Shown here: one piece after another, positions 8,640-16,229 of the stretch
Numbering within the stretch: the stretch's first letter is position 1
Layout: every line of letters begins with the position of its first letter
Source of the DNA: Crossiella sp. S99.2
GTDB lineage: Bacteria; Actinomycetota; Actinomycetes; Mycobacteriales; Pseudonocardiaceae
Direction of reading: 5' to 3'
DNA: 64,000 bases
NCBI RefSeq assembly: GCF_023094165.1
Contig: NZ_JALMDK010000021.1
Coordinates: 61,967-125,966, forward strand
Translations under genes and position numbers: made by a program
Notes under the pieces: model-generated
The model's database searches: none
Told to the model about the DNA's origin: nothing
Seen by the model: only the letters and a program-made list of their open reading frames with translations

Positions 8640-9191
8640 ATGACCACCGCACTCATCCTGATCGACGTGCAACGCGGCTTCGACGACAGCGCCTACTGGG
8701 GCCGTCGCAACAATCCGTCCGCCGAGGCCAACATCCGCGCGCTGGCCACCGCCTGGCAGGACGCCGGACTGCCGATCGTGGTGGTGCACCACGATTCCGC
8801 CGTGCCGGGCTCACCGCTGGCGCCCGGCACTCCCGGCAACGCGCTCAAGCCCGAACTGGACGGCATCGTGCCCACGCTGACCGTGCGCAAGAGCGCGCAC
8901 TCGTCCTTCCACGGCGATGTGGACCTGCACAAGTGGTTGCAGGACAACGGGATCCAGCAGGTGGTGACCACGGGCGTGCAGACCAACCGGTGTGTGGAGA
9001 CCACCAGCAGGGTGGCGGGCGACCTGGGTTACCGGTTGCGGCTGGCCCTGGACGCGACCTTCACCTTCGACGAGACCGCGCCGGACGGTTCGGCGATCAC
9101 CGCGGCGGAGTTCACCAGGGCCACCGCGGCCAACATCCACCACAACTTCGGCGAGGTCACCACGACCGCCGCGGTGCTGGCGAGCCTGTGA
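8640..9191 (+). CDS. Isochorismatase-family cysteine hydrolase
   Basis: A 183-residue hydrolase. The catalytic triad pattern of the family is visible: Asp in LILIDVQ near the N-terminus, Lys in TVRKSAHSSF, and Cys in GVQTNRCVETT. Members hydrolyse amide or ether bonds (nicotinamidase-like, isochorismatase). The substrate is unknown. It is divergent from a GATase-AraC regulator with 72 bp between the starts, a common pairing. Confidence 0.88.
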   Translation: MTTALILIDVQRGFDDSAYWGRRNNPSAEANIRALATAWQDAGLPIVVVHHDSAVPGSPLAPGTPGNALKPELDGIVPTLTVRKSAHSSFHGDVDLHKWLQDNGIQQVVTTGVQTNRCVETTSRVAGDLGYRLRLALDATFTFDETAPDGSAITAAEFTRATAANIHHNFGEVTTTAAVLASL

Positions 9192-9196
9192 TGGAA

Positions 9197-9237
9197 CCGG
9201 TGGCCTCGTCGGCCTGCGAGCCCGACGAGGCCACCGG
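9197..9237. terminator. Strong bidirectional hairpin
   Basis: Perfect 16-bp inverted repeat (CCGGTGGCCTCGTCGG at 9197-9212 and its complement at 9222-9237) with a 9-nt loop, between the convergent isochorismatase and mutase genes. Most likely an intrinsic terminator for both. Confidence 0.8.
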
Positions 9238-9243
9238 AGTTCG

Positions 9244-11268
9244 TTACCTGGCAGGCAATCCGTGCGCTTCCCGGACCACCGAGACGATCTCGTCCATGAT
9301 GTCGGTCAGCTCGTAGTCCTTGGGGGTGAACACCCTGGCCACGCCCTTGCTCACCAGGATCTCGGCGTCCGCGGGCGGGATGATGCCGCCCAGGATCACC
9401 GGCACGTCCTCCGCGCCGGCCGCGCGCAGGCCCTCGACCACCGCGGGCACCACCTCCAGGTGCGAGCCGGAGAGCACGGAGAGCCCGACCACGTGCACGC
9501 CCTCCTGCACCGCGGCGGCCACGATCTGCGCCGGAGTGAGCCGGATCCCTTGGTACACCACCTCAAAGCCGACGTCCCGAGCGCGCACCGCGACCTGCTC
9601 GGCGCCGTTGGAGTGCCCGTCCAGGCCGGGCTTGCCGACCAGGATGCGCAGCCGGGAACCGATGTCCTCGCCCGCGGCCAGCACCCGCTCGCGCACCTTG
9701 GCCAGTGCCGCGCCCGCCGGTCCGGCGGCCGAGGCCGCGGCCACCCCGGTGGGCGCCCGGTACTCGCCGAAAACCTCGCGCAGCGCACCGGCCCACTCGC
9801 CGGTGGTGGCCCCGGCCTTGACGCAGGCGATGGTGGCCGCCACCAGGTTGGTCTCGGTCTTGGCCGCGTCCCGCAGCTCGCCCAGCGCTTTGTCCACAGT
9901 GGACTGATCGCGGTCCGCCCGCCAGGCCGCGACCGCCTCGGCCGCGTGCCGCTCGACCTCGGGGTCGATGGACTCGATCGCCTTGGCGCCCTCGGCCTGC
10001 AGCGGACTCGGCTCGGTGGTGGTGAACTTGTTCACCCCGACCACCACGTCCTCGCCGGACTCCACCTTCCGCCGCCGCTCCACCAGCGAACTGACCAGCG
10101 CGGACTTCATGTAGCCGCTCTCCACCGCGGTCACCGCGCCACCCATGGCCTGCACCCGGTCGATCTCCGCGCGCGCCCCGCTGACAATCTCCGCCACCTT
10201 GGCCGCCACCACCGGCGAACCGTCGAAGAGGTCCTCGTACTCCAGCAGATCGGTCTCATAGGCCAGCACCTGCTGCATGCGCAGCGCCCACTGCTGGTCC
10301 CAGGGCCGCGGCAGGCCGAGTGCCTCGTTCCAGGCGGGCAGCTGGATGGCGCGGGCGCGGGCGTTGCGGGACAGGCTCACCGCGAGCATCTCCAGCACGA
10401 TCCGCTGCACGTTGTTCTCCGGCTGCGCCTCGGTCAGCCCGAGCGAGTTGACCTGCACGCCGTAGCGGAACCGCCGCTGCTTGGGATCGGTGATCCCGTA
10501 GCGCTGCTCGGTGATCTCCTCCCAGAGCTGGCCGAACGCGCGCATCTTGCACATCTCCTCGACAAAACGCACCCCGGCGTTGACGAAGAAGGAGATCCGC
10601 GCGACCACCGCGCCGAAACGCTCCGGCGGCACCTGCCCGGAATCGCGCACCGCGTCCAGCACCGAGATCGCCGTGCACATCGAGTAGGCGACCTCCTGCA
10701 CCGGCGTCGCGCCAACCTCCTGCAGGTGGTACGAGCAGATGTTGATCGGGTTCCACTTCGGCACGTGCTGCACCGTCCAGGCCACCATGTCGGTGATCAG
10801 GCGCAGGCTCGGCCCCGGCGGGAAGACGTAGGTGCCGCGGGAGAGATATTCCTTGATGATGTCGTTCTGCGTGGTGCCGGACAGCTTGCCCAGCACCGCC
10901 GCCGGATCCTCACCCGCCTCGACCGCCTGCTCCTGGGCGACCGTGACGTACATGGCGAGCAACCACATCGCGGTGGAGTTGATCGTCATCGAGGTGTTCG
11001 CGGTGTCCAGCGGGATGCCGTCGAAGAGCTGCCGCATGTCGCCGAGGTGACTGACCGGCACACCGACCTTGCCGACCTCGCCCTTGGTCAGCTCGTGGTC
11101 CGGGTCGTACCCGGTCTGGGTCGGCAGGTCGAAGGCGACCGAGAGCCCGGTCTGGCCCTTCTCCAGGTTCCGCCGGTAGAGCGCGTTGGACGCCGCCGCC
11201 GAGGAGTGGCCCGCGTACGTGCGCATCACCCACGGACGGTCGCGCTCGCGATCGGTCGGGTACGGCAT
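9244..11268 (-). CDS. meaA: B12-dependent acyl-CoA mutase (MeaA, ethylmalonyl-CoA mutase type)
   Basis: A 674-residue single-chain mutase. The N-terminal TIM-barrel begins MPYPTDRERDRPWVMRTYAG, with FDLPTQTGYD near residue 46. The C-terminal cobalamin domain carries LDGHSNG (DxHxxG base-off B12 motif), GLSVLSGSH and a GGIIPP segment. This layout matches MeaA/ethylmalonyl-CoA mutase rather than the two-subunit methylmalonyl-CoA mutase. ATG at 11268 is preceded by a GAGGTGG ribosome site. A cobalamin adenosyltransferase gene lies about 1.4 kb away and could supply its cofactor. Substrate (ethylmalonyl- versus another acyl-CoA) is inferred from the family. Confidence 0.88.
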   Translation of the reverse strand: MPYPTDRERDRPWVMRTYAGHSSAAASNALYRRNLEKGQTGLSVAFDLPTQTGYDPDHELTKGEVGKVGVPVSHLGDMRQLFDGIPLDTANTSMTINSTAMWLLAMYVTVAQEQAVEAGEDPAAVLGKLSGTTQNDIIKEYLSRGTYVFPPGPSLRLITDMVAWTVQHVPKWNPINICSYHLQEVGATPVQEVAYSMCTAISVLDAVRDSGQVPPERFGAVVARISFFVNAGVRFVEEMCKMRAFGQLWEEITEQRYGITDPKQRRFRYGVQVNSLGLTEAQPENNVQRIVLEMLAVSLSRNARARAIQLPAWNEALGLPRPWDQQWALRMQQVLAYETDLLEYEDLFDGSPVVAAKVAEIVSGARAEIDRVQAMGGAVTAVESGYMKSALVSSLVERRRKVESGEDVVVGVNKFTTTEPSPLQAEGAKAIESIDPEVERHAAEAVAAWRADRDQSTVDKALGELRDAAKTETNLVAATIACVKAGATTGEWAGALREVFGEYRAPTGVAAASAAGPAGAALAKVRERVLAAGEDIGSRLRILVGKPGLDGHSNGAEQVAVRARDVGFEVVYQGIRLTPAQIVAAAVQEGVHVVGLSVLSGSHLEVVPAVVEGLRAAGAEDVPVILGGIIPPADAEILVSKGVARVFTPKDYELTDIMDEIVSVVREAHGLPAR

Positions 11269-11380
11269 CTCGCCACCTCGCTCACCACTGTGTGTGCGAG
11301 TTAGCGTACTGGCCGGTAACCACGCTGCACCGTGCAATTCCTCACAGCGGGTGACACGGCGGAGCGGTGCGGCGCCGGGC

Positions 11381-12649
11381 TCAGCGCTCTGGGTCGGCGC
11401 TGACCCGCTGCACGTCGGCGCCCAGGCGCTGCATGTTCTCCACGAACCGGGGGTAGCCGCGGTCGATGTGGAAGACGTCCCAGACCTCGGTCACGCCCTC
11501 CGCGACCAGACCGGCGATGACCAGGCCGGCGCCCGCGCGGATGTCGGAGGCCCAGACCGGTGCGCTGGAGAGCTTCTCCACGCCGCGGACCACGGCGTGG
11601 TGGCCGTCGGTGCGCGCGTCCGCGCCCAGCCGCATCATCTCCTCGATGAAGCGGAAGCGGGCCTCGAAGACGTTCTCGGTGATCATCGAGGTGCCCTCGC
11701 AGACCGCGGCCAGCACCACGGCGAAGGGCTGGTTGTCGGTGGCGAAGCCCGGGTAGGGCAGCGTGACGAAGTCGACCGCCTGCGGGCGGCCGTCCTGCAC
11801 CACCCGGAAACCCTCATCGGTCAGAGTGACCTCGGCGCCCGCGGCGCGCAGCTTCTCCAGCACCAGGTCCAGGTGGTGCGGGTCCACGCCCTTGATGTGC
11901 AGGTCACCACGGGTGGCAACGGCGGCAAGGGCCCAGGTGGCGCCGACGATGCGGTCACCGATGACCCGGTGCTCGGTGGGCTCCAGCTTCGAGACGCCGT
12001 GCACGGTGAGGGTGGAGGTGCCCGCGCCCTCGATCTTGGCGCCCATCTGCTGCAGCATCACGCACAGGTCGACGATCTCCGGCTCGCGCGCGGCGTTGTC
12101 GATCAGTGTGGTGCCCTCGGCCAGCACCGCGGCCATCAGGATGTTCTCGGTGGCGCCGACGCTGGGGAAGTCCAGCCAGATCTGCGCGCCGTGCAGGTTC
12201 TCCGCCTCGGCCACCACGCAGCCGTGCTCGATGCCGCTGGTGGCGCCCAGCTTGCGCAGGCCGGCCTGGTGCATGTCCAGCGGCCGGGAGCCGATCGCGT
12301 CCCCGCCGGGCAGCGCGACGACCGCCTTGCGGCAGCGGGCCACCAGTGGGCCCAGCACGCACACCGAGGCGCGCAGCTTGCTCATCGAGGCGAAGTCCGC
12401 GCGGTGGTTCAGCTCCGCTGGCGTGGTGATGGTGGCCACGTCGCCCACGATCTCCACCTCGCAGCCGAGGCCCCGCAACACATCGCCCATCAAGGGGACG
12501 TCCAGGATCTCCGGGCAGTTCGTGATCGTTGTTGTGCCCTCGGCCAGCAACGCGGCCGCCATGAGCTTCAACACGCTGTTCTTCGCGCCTACGACGTCGA
12601 CCTCGCCGACCAGTCGTGCGCCACCCGTCACCCGGAAATGCTCACCCAC
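11381..12649 (-). CDS. murA: UDP-N-acetylglucosamine 1-carboxyvinyltransferase MurA
   Basis: A 422-residue enzyme of the first committed peptidoglycan step, transferring enolpyruvate from PEP to UDP-GlcNAc in the cytoplasm. The N-terminal GAKNSVLKLMAA motif is present. The active-site loop reads PGGDAIGSRP: the usual Cys is Asp (Asp117 in this numbering), which in mycobacteria gives intrinsic fosfomycin insensitivity. GTG at 12649 gives the homologue-like N-terminus (VGEHFRVTGGARL); an in-frame ATG at 12670 is possible. No clear ribosome site, so possibly leaderless. Divergent from pduO. Confidence 0.95.
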   Translation of the reverse strand: MGEHFRVTGGARLVGEVDVVGAKNSVLKLMAAALLAEGTTTITNCPEILDVPLMGDVLRGLGCEVEIVGDVATITTPAELNHRADFASMSKLRASVCVLGPLVARCRKAVVALPGGDAIGSRPLDMHQAGLRKLGATSGIEHGCVVAEAENLHGAQIWLDFPSVGATENILMAAVLAEGTTLIDNAAREPEIVDLCVMLQQMGAKIEGAGTSTLTVHGVSKLEPTEHRVIGDRIVGATWALAAVATRGDLHIKGVDPHHLDLVLEKLRAAGAEVTLTDEGFRVVQDGRPQAVDFVTLPYPGFATDNQPFAVVLAAVCEGTSMITENVFEARFRFIEEMMRLGADARTDGHHAVVRGVEKLSSAPVWASDIRAGAGLVIAGLVAEGVTEVWDVFHIDRGYPRFVENMQRLGADVQRVSADPER

Positions 12650-12705
12650 GATGACCCATCGTATGGGCAACCCGGAGCGTGACCGAAACCCGTACTGTGC
12701 AGGAC

Positions 12706-13278
12706 ATGTCGGTGCACCTCACGCGTATCTACACCCGTGTCGGCGATGACGGCACCACCGCGCTCGGCGACGGCGCCCGGGTTCCCAAGACGGACCCCCG
12801 GCTGGCCGCCTACGCCGATGTCGACGAGACCAACGCCTCGCTCGGTGTGGCCCTCGCTCTCGGCAACCTGGCCGAGGACGTGGCGCCGGTCCTCCAGGCC
12901 ATCCAGAACGACCTCTTCGACGTCGGAGCGGACCTGTGCGCCCCGATCGTGCCCGATCCGCCGTACCCCCCGTTGCGCATCACCCAGGCCTACGTGGACC
13001 GGCTGGAGGGCTGGTGCGATGAGTTCAACGGCAGGCTGGGCAAGCTGAACTCGTTCATCCTCAACGGCGGCACCCCCGGCGCGGCCCTGCTGCACCAGGC
13101 CCGCACCGTCTCCCGCCGGGCCGAGCGCAGCACCTGGGCGCTGCTGGAGGTCGACGCGGAGCGCACCAACAAGCTGGCCGCCAAGTACCTGAACCGGCTC
13201 TCCGACCTGCTGTTCATCCTGGCCCGGGTGGCCAACCCGGACGGCGACGTGCTGTGGGAGCCCGGCAAGAACGGCTGA
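12706..13278 (+). CDS. pduO: PduO-type cob(I)alamin adenosyltransferase
   Basis: A 190-residue ATP:corrinoid adenosyltransferase making adenosylcobalamin. Motifs are TRVGDDGTTALGDG near residue 8, VDETNASLG, SRRAER and NRLSDLLFILAR near the C-terminus. ATG at 12706 chosen because MSVHLTRIYTRVGD is the usual start; GTG at 12679 is in frame. Divergent from murA, as in mycobacteria. It likely feeds the nearby B12-dependent mutase. It is followed by a palindromic intergenic repeat. Confidence 0.93.
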   Translation: MSVHLTRIYTRVGDDGTTALGDGARVPKTDPRLAAYADVDETNASLGVALALGNLAEDVAPVLQAIQNDLFDVGADLCAPIVPDPPYPPLRITQAYVDRLEGWCDEFNGRLGKLNSFILNGGTPGAALLHQARTVSRRAERSTWALLEVDAERTNKLAAKYLNRLSDLLFILARVANPDGDVLWEPGKNG

Positions 13279-13287
13279 CCCCCGGCG

Positions 13288-13344
13288 AGTTGGCCCAACT
13301 CGTACGCCAAATTGGCCCAACCGGGCGTACCGGTTGGGCCAACT
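13288..13344. repeat. Palindromic intergenic repeat, copy A (probable terminator)
   Basis: A nested inverted repeat between the convergent pduO and DUF2550 genes. Outer 12-bp arms are AGTTGGCCCAAC and GTTGGGCCAACT. Inner 7-bp arms are GTACGCC and GGCGTAC, separated from the outer arms by 2-nt mismatches. The 15-nt loop repeats the TTGGCCCAAC core. A related element occurs at 63866-63935. Confidence 0.75.
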
Positions 13345-13360
13345 TGTCAGTGCGGGTGGG

Positions 13361-13804
13361 TCAGGAGGCCCAGGGGATGGAGCGGCCGGGTGGGGCCGAT
13401 TCCAGCCAGGACAGGAAACCGGTGAGCGCGTCGGCCGGCATGGCCAGCTCCAGCTCCAGGTCCTCGCCCCGGCAGCGCAGCACGGTGGACCCGGCCGGGA
13501 CCACGTAGGTCTCCGACCCGGTCGGCTCGCGCCGGGTGTCGATCTCCAGTCCGGCCCGGCTGATCACCTTGTCCGGACCGGACCGCAGGCTGAGCACCCG
13601 GTACCAGGTGAACTCGTCCCCGCGGTACTTGCCGATGCCCAGGTGCCAGCCACGTTCTTTCTCACCCAGCTGGTCGCGCAGGGCCACATCGATGCCGCCC
13701 TGGCGCAGCAACCGCAGTCGCCGCCAGGCGAGCAACGCGATGGCGATGGCCACCGCAGCCAGGACCAGTCCGATGATTTCGGCGATGTCCACGGCTGCGT
13801 CCAC
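13361..13804 (-). CDS. DUF2550 membrane-anchored protein
   Basis: A 147-residue protein with one N-terminal transmembrane helix (IIGLVLAAVAIAIALLAW) and a soluble beta-rich domain, matching the DUF2550 family that follows atpC in mycobacteria and relatives. GTG start at 13804, 15 nt after atpC, so co-transcribed with it. Role unknown; the conserved position suggests an envelope or ATP-synthase-associated job (inference). Confidence 0.88.
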   Translation of the reverse strand: MDAAVDIAEIIGLVLAAVAIAIALLAWRRLRLLRQGGIDVALRDQLGEKERGWHLGIGKYRGDEFTWYRVLSLRSGPDKVISRAGLEIDTRREPTGSETYVVPAGSTVLRCRGEDLELELAMPADALTGFLSWLESAPPGRSIPWAS

Positions 13805-13819
13805 CCGTCCGTTCGCGCG

Positions 13820-14185
13820 TCAGACCGGCTGGCCGGCGGCCTTGAGGCGGGTCGCGGCCCGTGCCCTCGCCTGCTCGTCGGAGTGGCTGAGGTCCTCGCG
13901 GGCCTGATCCACGTCAATCTCGTGACCCAGCTCGGCGCTCTCGGCCAGAATGCTCACCGTGTCACCGGTGACGGAAAGGAAACCGCCGTGCACGGCGGCG
14001 GTGACGGTCTCACCATCGGTGGTGGTGACTCGCACCACACCACCCTCGACCAACTGACCCAGCACCGGCTCGTGGCTGGGCAGGATGCCGATCTCGCCCT
14101 CGGTCGTCTGCGCGACCACCATTTTCGCGGTCCCGGACCACAGGCGGCGCTCGACAGCGACCAACTGGACGGACATCTCAGCCAC
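13820..14185 (-). CDS. atpC: F1Fo ATP synthase epsilon subunit
   Basis: A 121-residue epsilon subunit: MSVQLVAVERRLWSGTA at the start, GEIGILPSHEPVL in the beta-sandwich, and a C-terminal helical hairpin rich in Ala/Arg. It is part of the F1 central stalk and regulates ATP hydrolysis. GTG at 14185 is chosen because GAAGGAG lies 6 nt before it; an ATG at 14191 directly abuts that site. It is cut off from atpD by an oppositely oriented sigma-factor gene pair, so it needs its own promoter. Confidence 0.95.
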   Translation of the reverse strand: MAEMSVQLVAVERRLWSGTAKMVVAQTTEGEIGILPSHEPVLGQLVEGGVVRVTTTDGETVTAAVHGGFLSVTGDTVSILAESAELGHEIDVDQAREDLSHSDEQARARAATRLKAAGQPV

Positions 14186-14216
14186 GGGCATCTCCTTCGC
14201 GTGCTCGTTGGAGTTC

Positions 14217-14222
14217 AGTTTA
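14217..14222 (-). promoter_or_regulatory. Candidate -10 element for atpC
   Basis: TAAACT on the minus strand fits the actinobacterial TANNNT -10 consensus and lies about 31 nt upstream of the atpC start codon. No good -35 hexamer is visible. The assignment is supported mainly by atpC being separated from the rest of its operon. Confidence 0.4.
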
Positions 14223-14300
14223 GTCGGTGCCTTGGCAACTTGGTGGGGCGGGCCGGTGTCAGAAGTACTGAGGAGACGAAAGAACTGGGGAGGGGGGCTC

Positions 14301-14843
14301 ATGAGGCAGGCCGAGGAGGGCTTCGACGCGTTCGTCGAAACCCGTTCGACCGCCTTGCTGAGGACGGCGTACCTGTTGTGCGCCGGTGACCGGGGAGCGG
14401 CCGAGGACCTGTTGCAGGAGGTGCTCGAACGCACCTACGGGAAGTGGCTCAAGATCAACTCCGCGCCGGAAGCCTACGTGCGCGCCGCACTGGCCAACGC
14501 GGCGGCCAACCGCTGGCGGCACCGTTCCCGCCGGGTGCGGGAAGCGCCGCTGGAGGAGGTGATCCCACCGAGCGAGCCCGGCCACGAGGAACAGGTCGCC
14601 GACCGCGACGCGCTGTTGCGGGCACTGGCCGAGCTGCCGCAGAAGATGCGGGCCGCGGTGGTGCTGCGGTACTTCGACGATCTGACCGAGGCCCAGGCCG
14701 CGCACGCGCTCGGCTGCGGCGTCGGCACCATCAAGAGCCAGACCTCCCGCGGTCTCGCCCGACTCCGAGACCTGCTCGCCCCCGTGGGGGCCGACACCAC
14801 CGCCGAACAAGACCGGGGTAGCCGATGCGCACCGACGAGCTGA
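14301..14843 (+). CDS. SigE-family ECF-like RNA polymerase sigma factor
   Basis: A 180-residue sigma factor of the actinobacterial SigE family. Region 2 holds TALLRTAYLLCAGDRGAAED then LLQEVLERTYGKW. Region 4 holds LAELPQKMRAAVVLRYFDD and GVGTIKSQTSRGLARLR. ATG at 14301 is preceded by a very strong GGGGAGGGGGG site. It overlaps the next gene by 19 nt, the usual coupling of a sigma factor with its anti-sigma partner. It is inserted head-on between atpD and atpC. Confidence 0.92.
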   Translation: MRQAEEGFDAFVETRSTALLRTAYLLCAGDRGAAEDLLQEVLERTYGKWLKINSAPEAYVRAALANAAANRWRHRSRRVREAPLEEVIPPSEPGHEEQVADRDALLRALAELPQKMRAAVVLRYFDDLTEAQAAHALGCGVGTIKSQTSRGLARLRDLLAPVGADTTAEQDRGSRCAPTS

Positions 14844-16159
14844 AGGAAGCACTTACCCAAGTGGCGTCCACTGTGGACACTCTGCCCGGGTTCACCGAGC
14901 GGGTGGTCCTCGGCGGCCGTCGGCGCAAGCGCCGCAGACTGGTGGTGCTGGCCACCGCGCTGAGCACGGTCGCCGCCCTGGGCTTCGGCACTCTGGCGTG
15001 GAGCTTCCTGAACCAGTTCCGCCCGGAGCAGTTCACCGCCGACGCCCGCTTCGGCCAGAACGCGCTGGGCCCTCGGGCCGGGGACGACCCGCTGCGCACG
15101 GAGGCGCTGGCCGTCTTCGCCAGGGACTGGGCCAAGAGCCTGCCGCAGCCAGGACCGGCGCTGATCCTGCACGGCCAGCCGCACGTCTACTGGGCGGGCG
15201 AGACACCCGCCGGACCGGCCGTGGTGCTGCTGCAACGGGTCGTCCGGAGCAGCGGGGAGATCACCATGCCCGCGCTGGTCGGCCGGGTGCCGGGCGACCC
15301 GGCGCTGCGGCTGCTCGCGGTGGACCTGCCCGCCAAGGAGGGCGCGCCGGCCGGCGCGTTCCTGTTCGGTCAGGGGGACCGGACCCTGCTCGCGCTGGCC
15401 CAGCAGCACGAGGTGCGCTGGTCGCCAGGACTCCGGGTGGCCGGGGACGGCAAGGTGAGCCGGGACTTCCAGCGGCTGGACCTCGTCGACGGGGTCGCGC
15501 TGGCCCAGGTCCCGCCGGAGACGCACCCGGCCGGCGCGGTGGTCACCACCGTGGGACAGGCGGACCAGCTCGTCTCGCTGCGTCCCCGGCTCGCCTCGGC
15601 GCATCCCCGCGAGCTGGCCGGCCTGATCGGACCCGCCGGCCGGGCGGACGACGCGGATCCAGGGACCGGCACCGGCATCCGTCCGGACGGGGCCCGGCCG
15701 CGCAGGCTCATCGCGGCGCCGATCCTCCGGCCGCCGGATGAGATCAGCGCGGCGGGTGTGGTCTCGCTGATGCACACGGACTACCTGGACAAGTTCCTGC
15801 CGAAGAAGCGGAATGCCTGGGAACTGCTGGCTGGACTGCCCAGCGGCCGCTCGCTCTACCTCAGCGAGGTCGACGAGGGCGGCCCGACCCGGCTCTACGG
15901 CGTGCTGATGGGCGCACGGAACAAGACCGAACAGGTGATCTACGGCGGCCCCGGCGAGCCCTCGGCGCTGCCGGTGCGGGTCCGGCTGCCAGGGGAGGAC
16001 GGCTGGGTGGTCGCGGGGCAGGACGTGCGGCTGAGCTGGCGCACCGGGCCGTCTGCGGCCTGGCAGGACGCCGGCCAGGACGCCGCGATCCTGCCCGCCA
16101 CCGCCACCGAGGTGCAGGCCGTCACCAACGGCAAGACCGCCGAGTTCAAGCTCGGCTAG
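14825..16159 (+). CDS. Membrane-anchored partner of the sigma factor, probable anti-sigma
   Basis: A 444-residue protein. A short cytoplasmic N-terminus with a basic RRRKRRR patch precedes one transmembrane helix (about residues 38-60, LVVLATALSTVAALGFGTLA) and a ~380-residue extracytoplasmic domain without a recognised fold. Translational coupling to the sigma gene and topology suggest an anti-sigma role. No zinc-binding anti-sigma motif (HxxxCxxC) is visible, so this is inferred from context only. ATG start at 14825. Confidence 0.7.
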   Translation: MRTDELKEALTQVASTVDTLPGFTERVVLGGRRRKRRRLVVLATALSTVAALGFGTLAWSFLNQFRPEQFTADARFGQNALGPRAGDDPLRTEALAVFARDWAKSLPQPGPALILHGQPHVYWAGETPAGPAVVLLQRVVRSSGEITMPALVGRVPGDPALRLLAVDLPAKEGAPAGAFLFGQGDRTLLALAQQHEVRWSPGLRVAGDGKVSRDFQRLDLVDGVALAQVPPETHPAGAVVTTVGQADQLVSLRPRLASAHPRELAGLIGPAGRADDADPGTGTGIRPDGARPRRLIAAPILRPPDEISAAGVVSLMHTDYLDKFLPKKRNAWELLAGLPSGRSLYLSEVDEGGPTRLYGVLMGARNKTEQVIYGGPGEPSALPVRVRLPGEDGWVVAGQDVRLSWRTGPSAAWQDAGQDAAILPATATEVQAVTNGKTAEFKLG

Positions 16160-16168
16160 TCGGGGACA

Positions 16169-16210
16169 CACGAAGACCGGGCCTCCTAGGGGGGAAGCCC
16201 GGTCTTCGTG
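16169..16210. terminator. Bidirectional hairpin between anti-sigma gene and atpD
   Basis: Perfect 14-bp inverted repeat (CACGAAGACCGGGC at 16169-16182, complement at 16197-16210) with a 14-nt loop containing a G-run. It lies between the convergent anti-sigma and atpD genes and so ends the atpIZBEFHAGD transcript before atpC. Confidence 0.8.
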
Positions 16211-16229
16211 GTGTTCAGGGTGCTACCGG

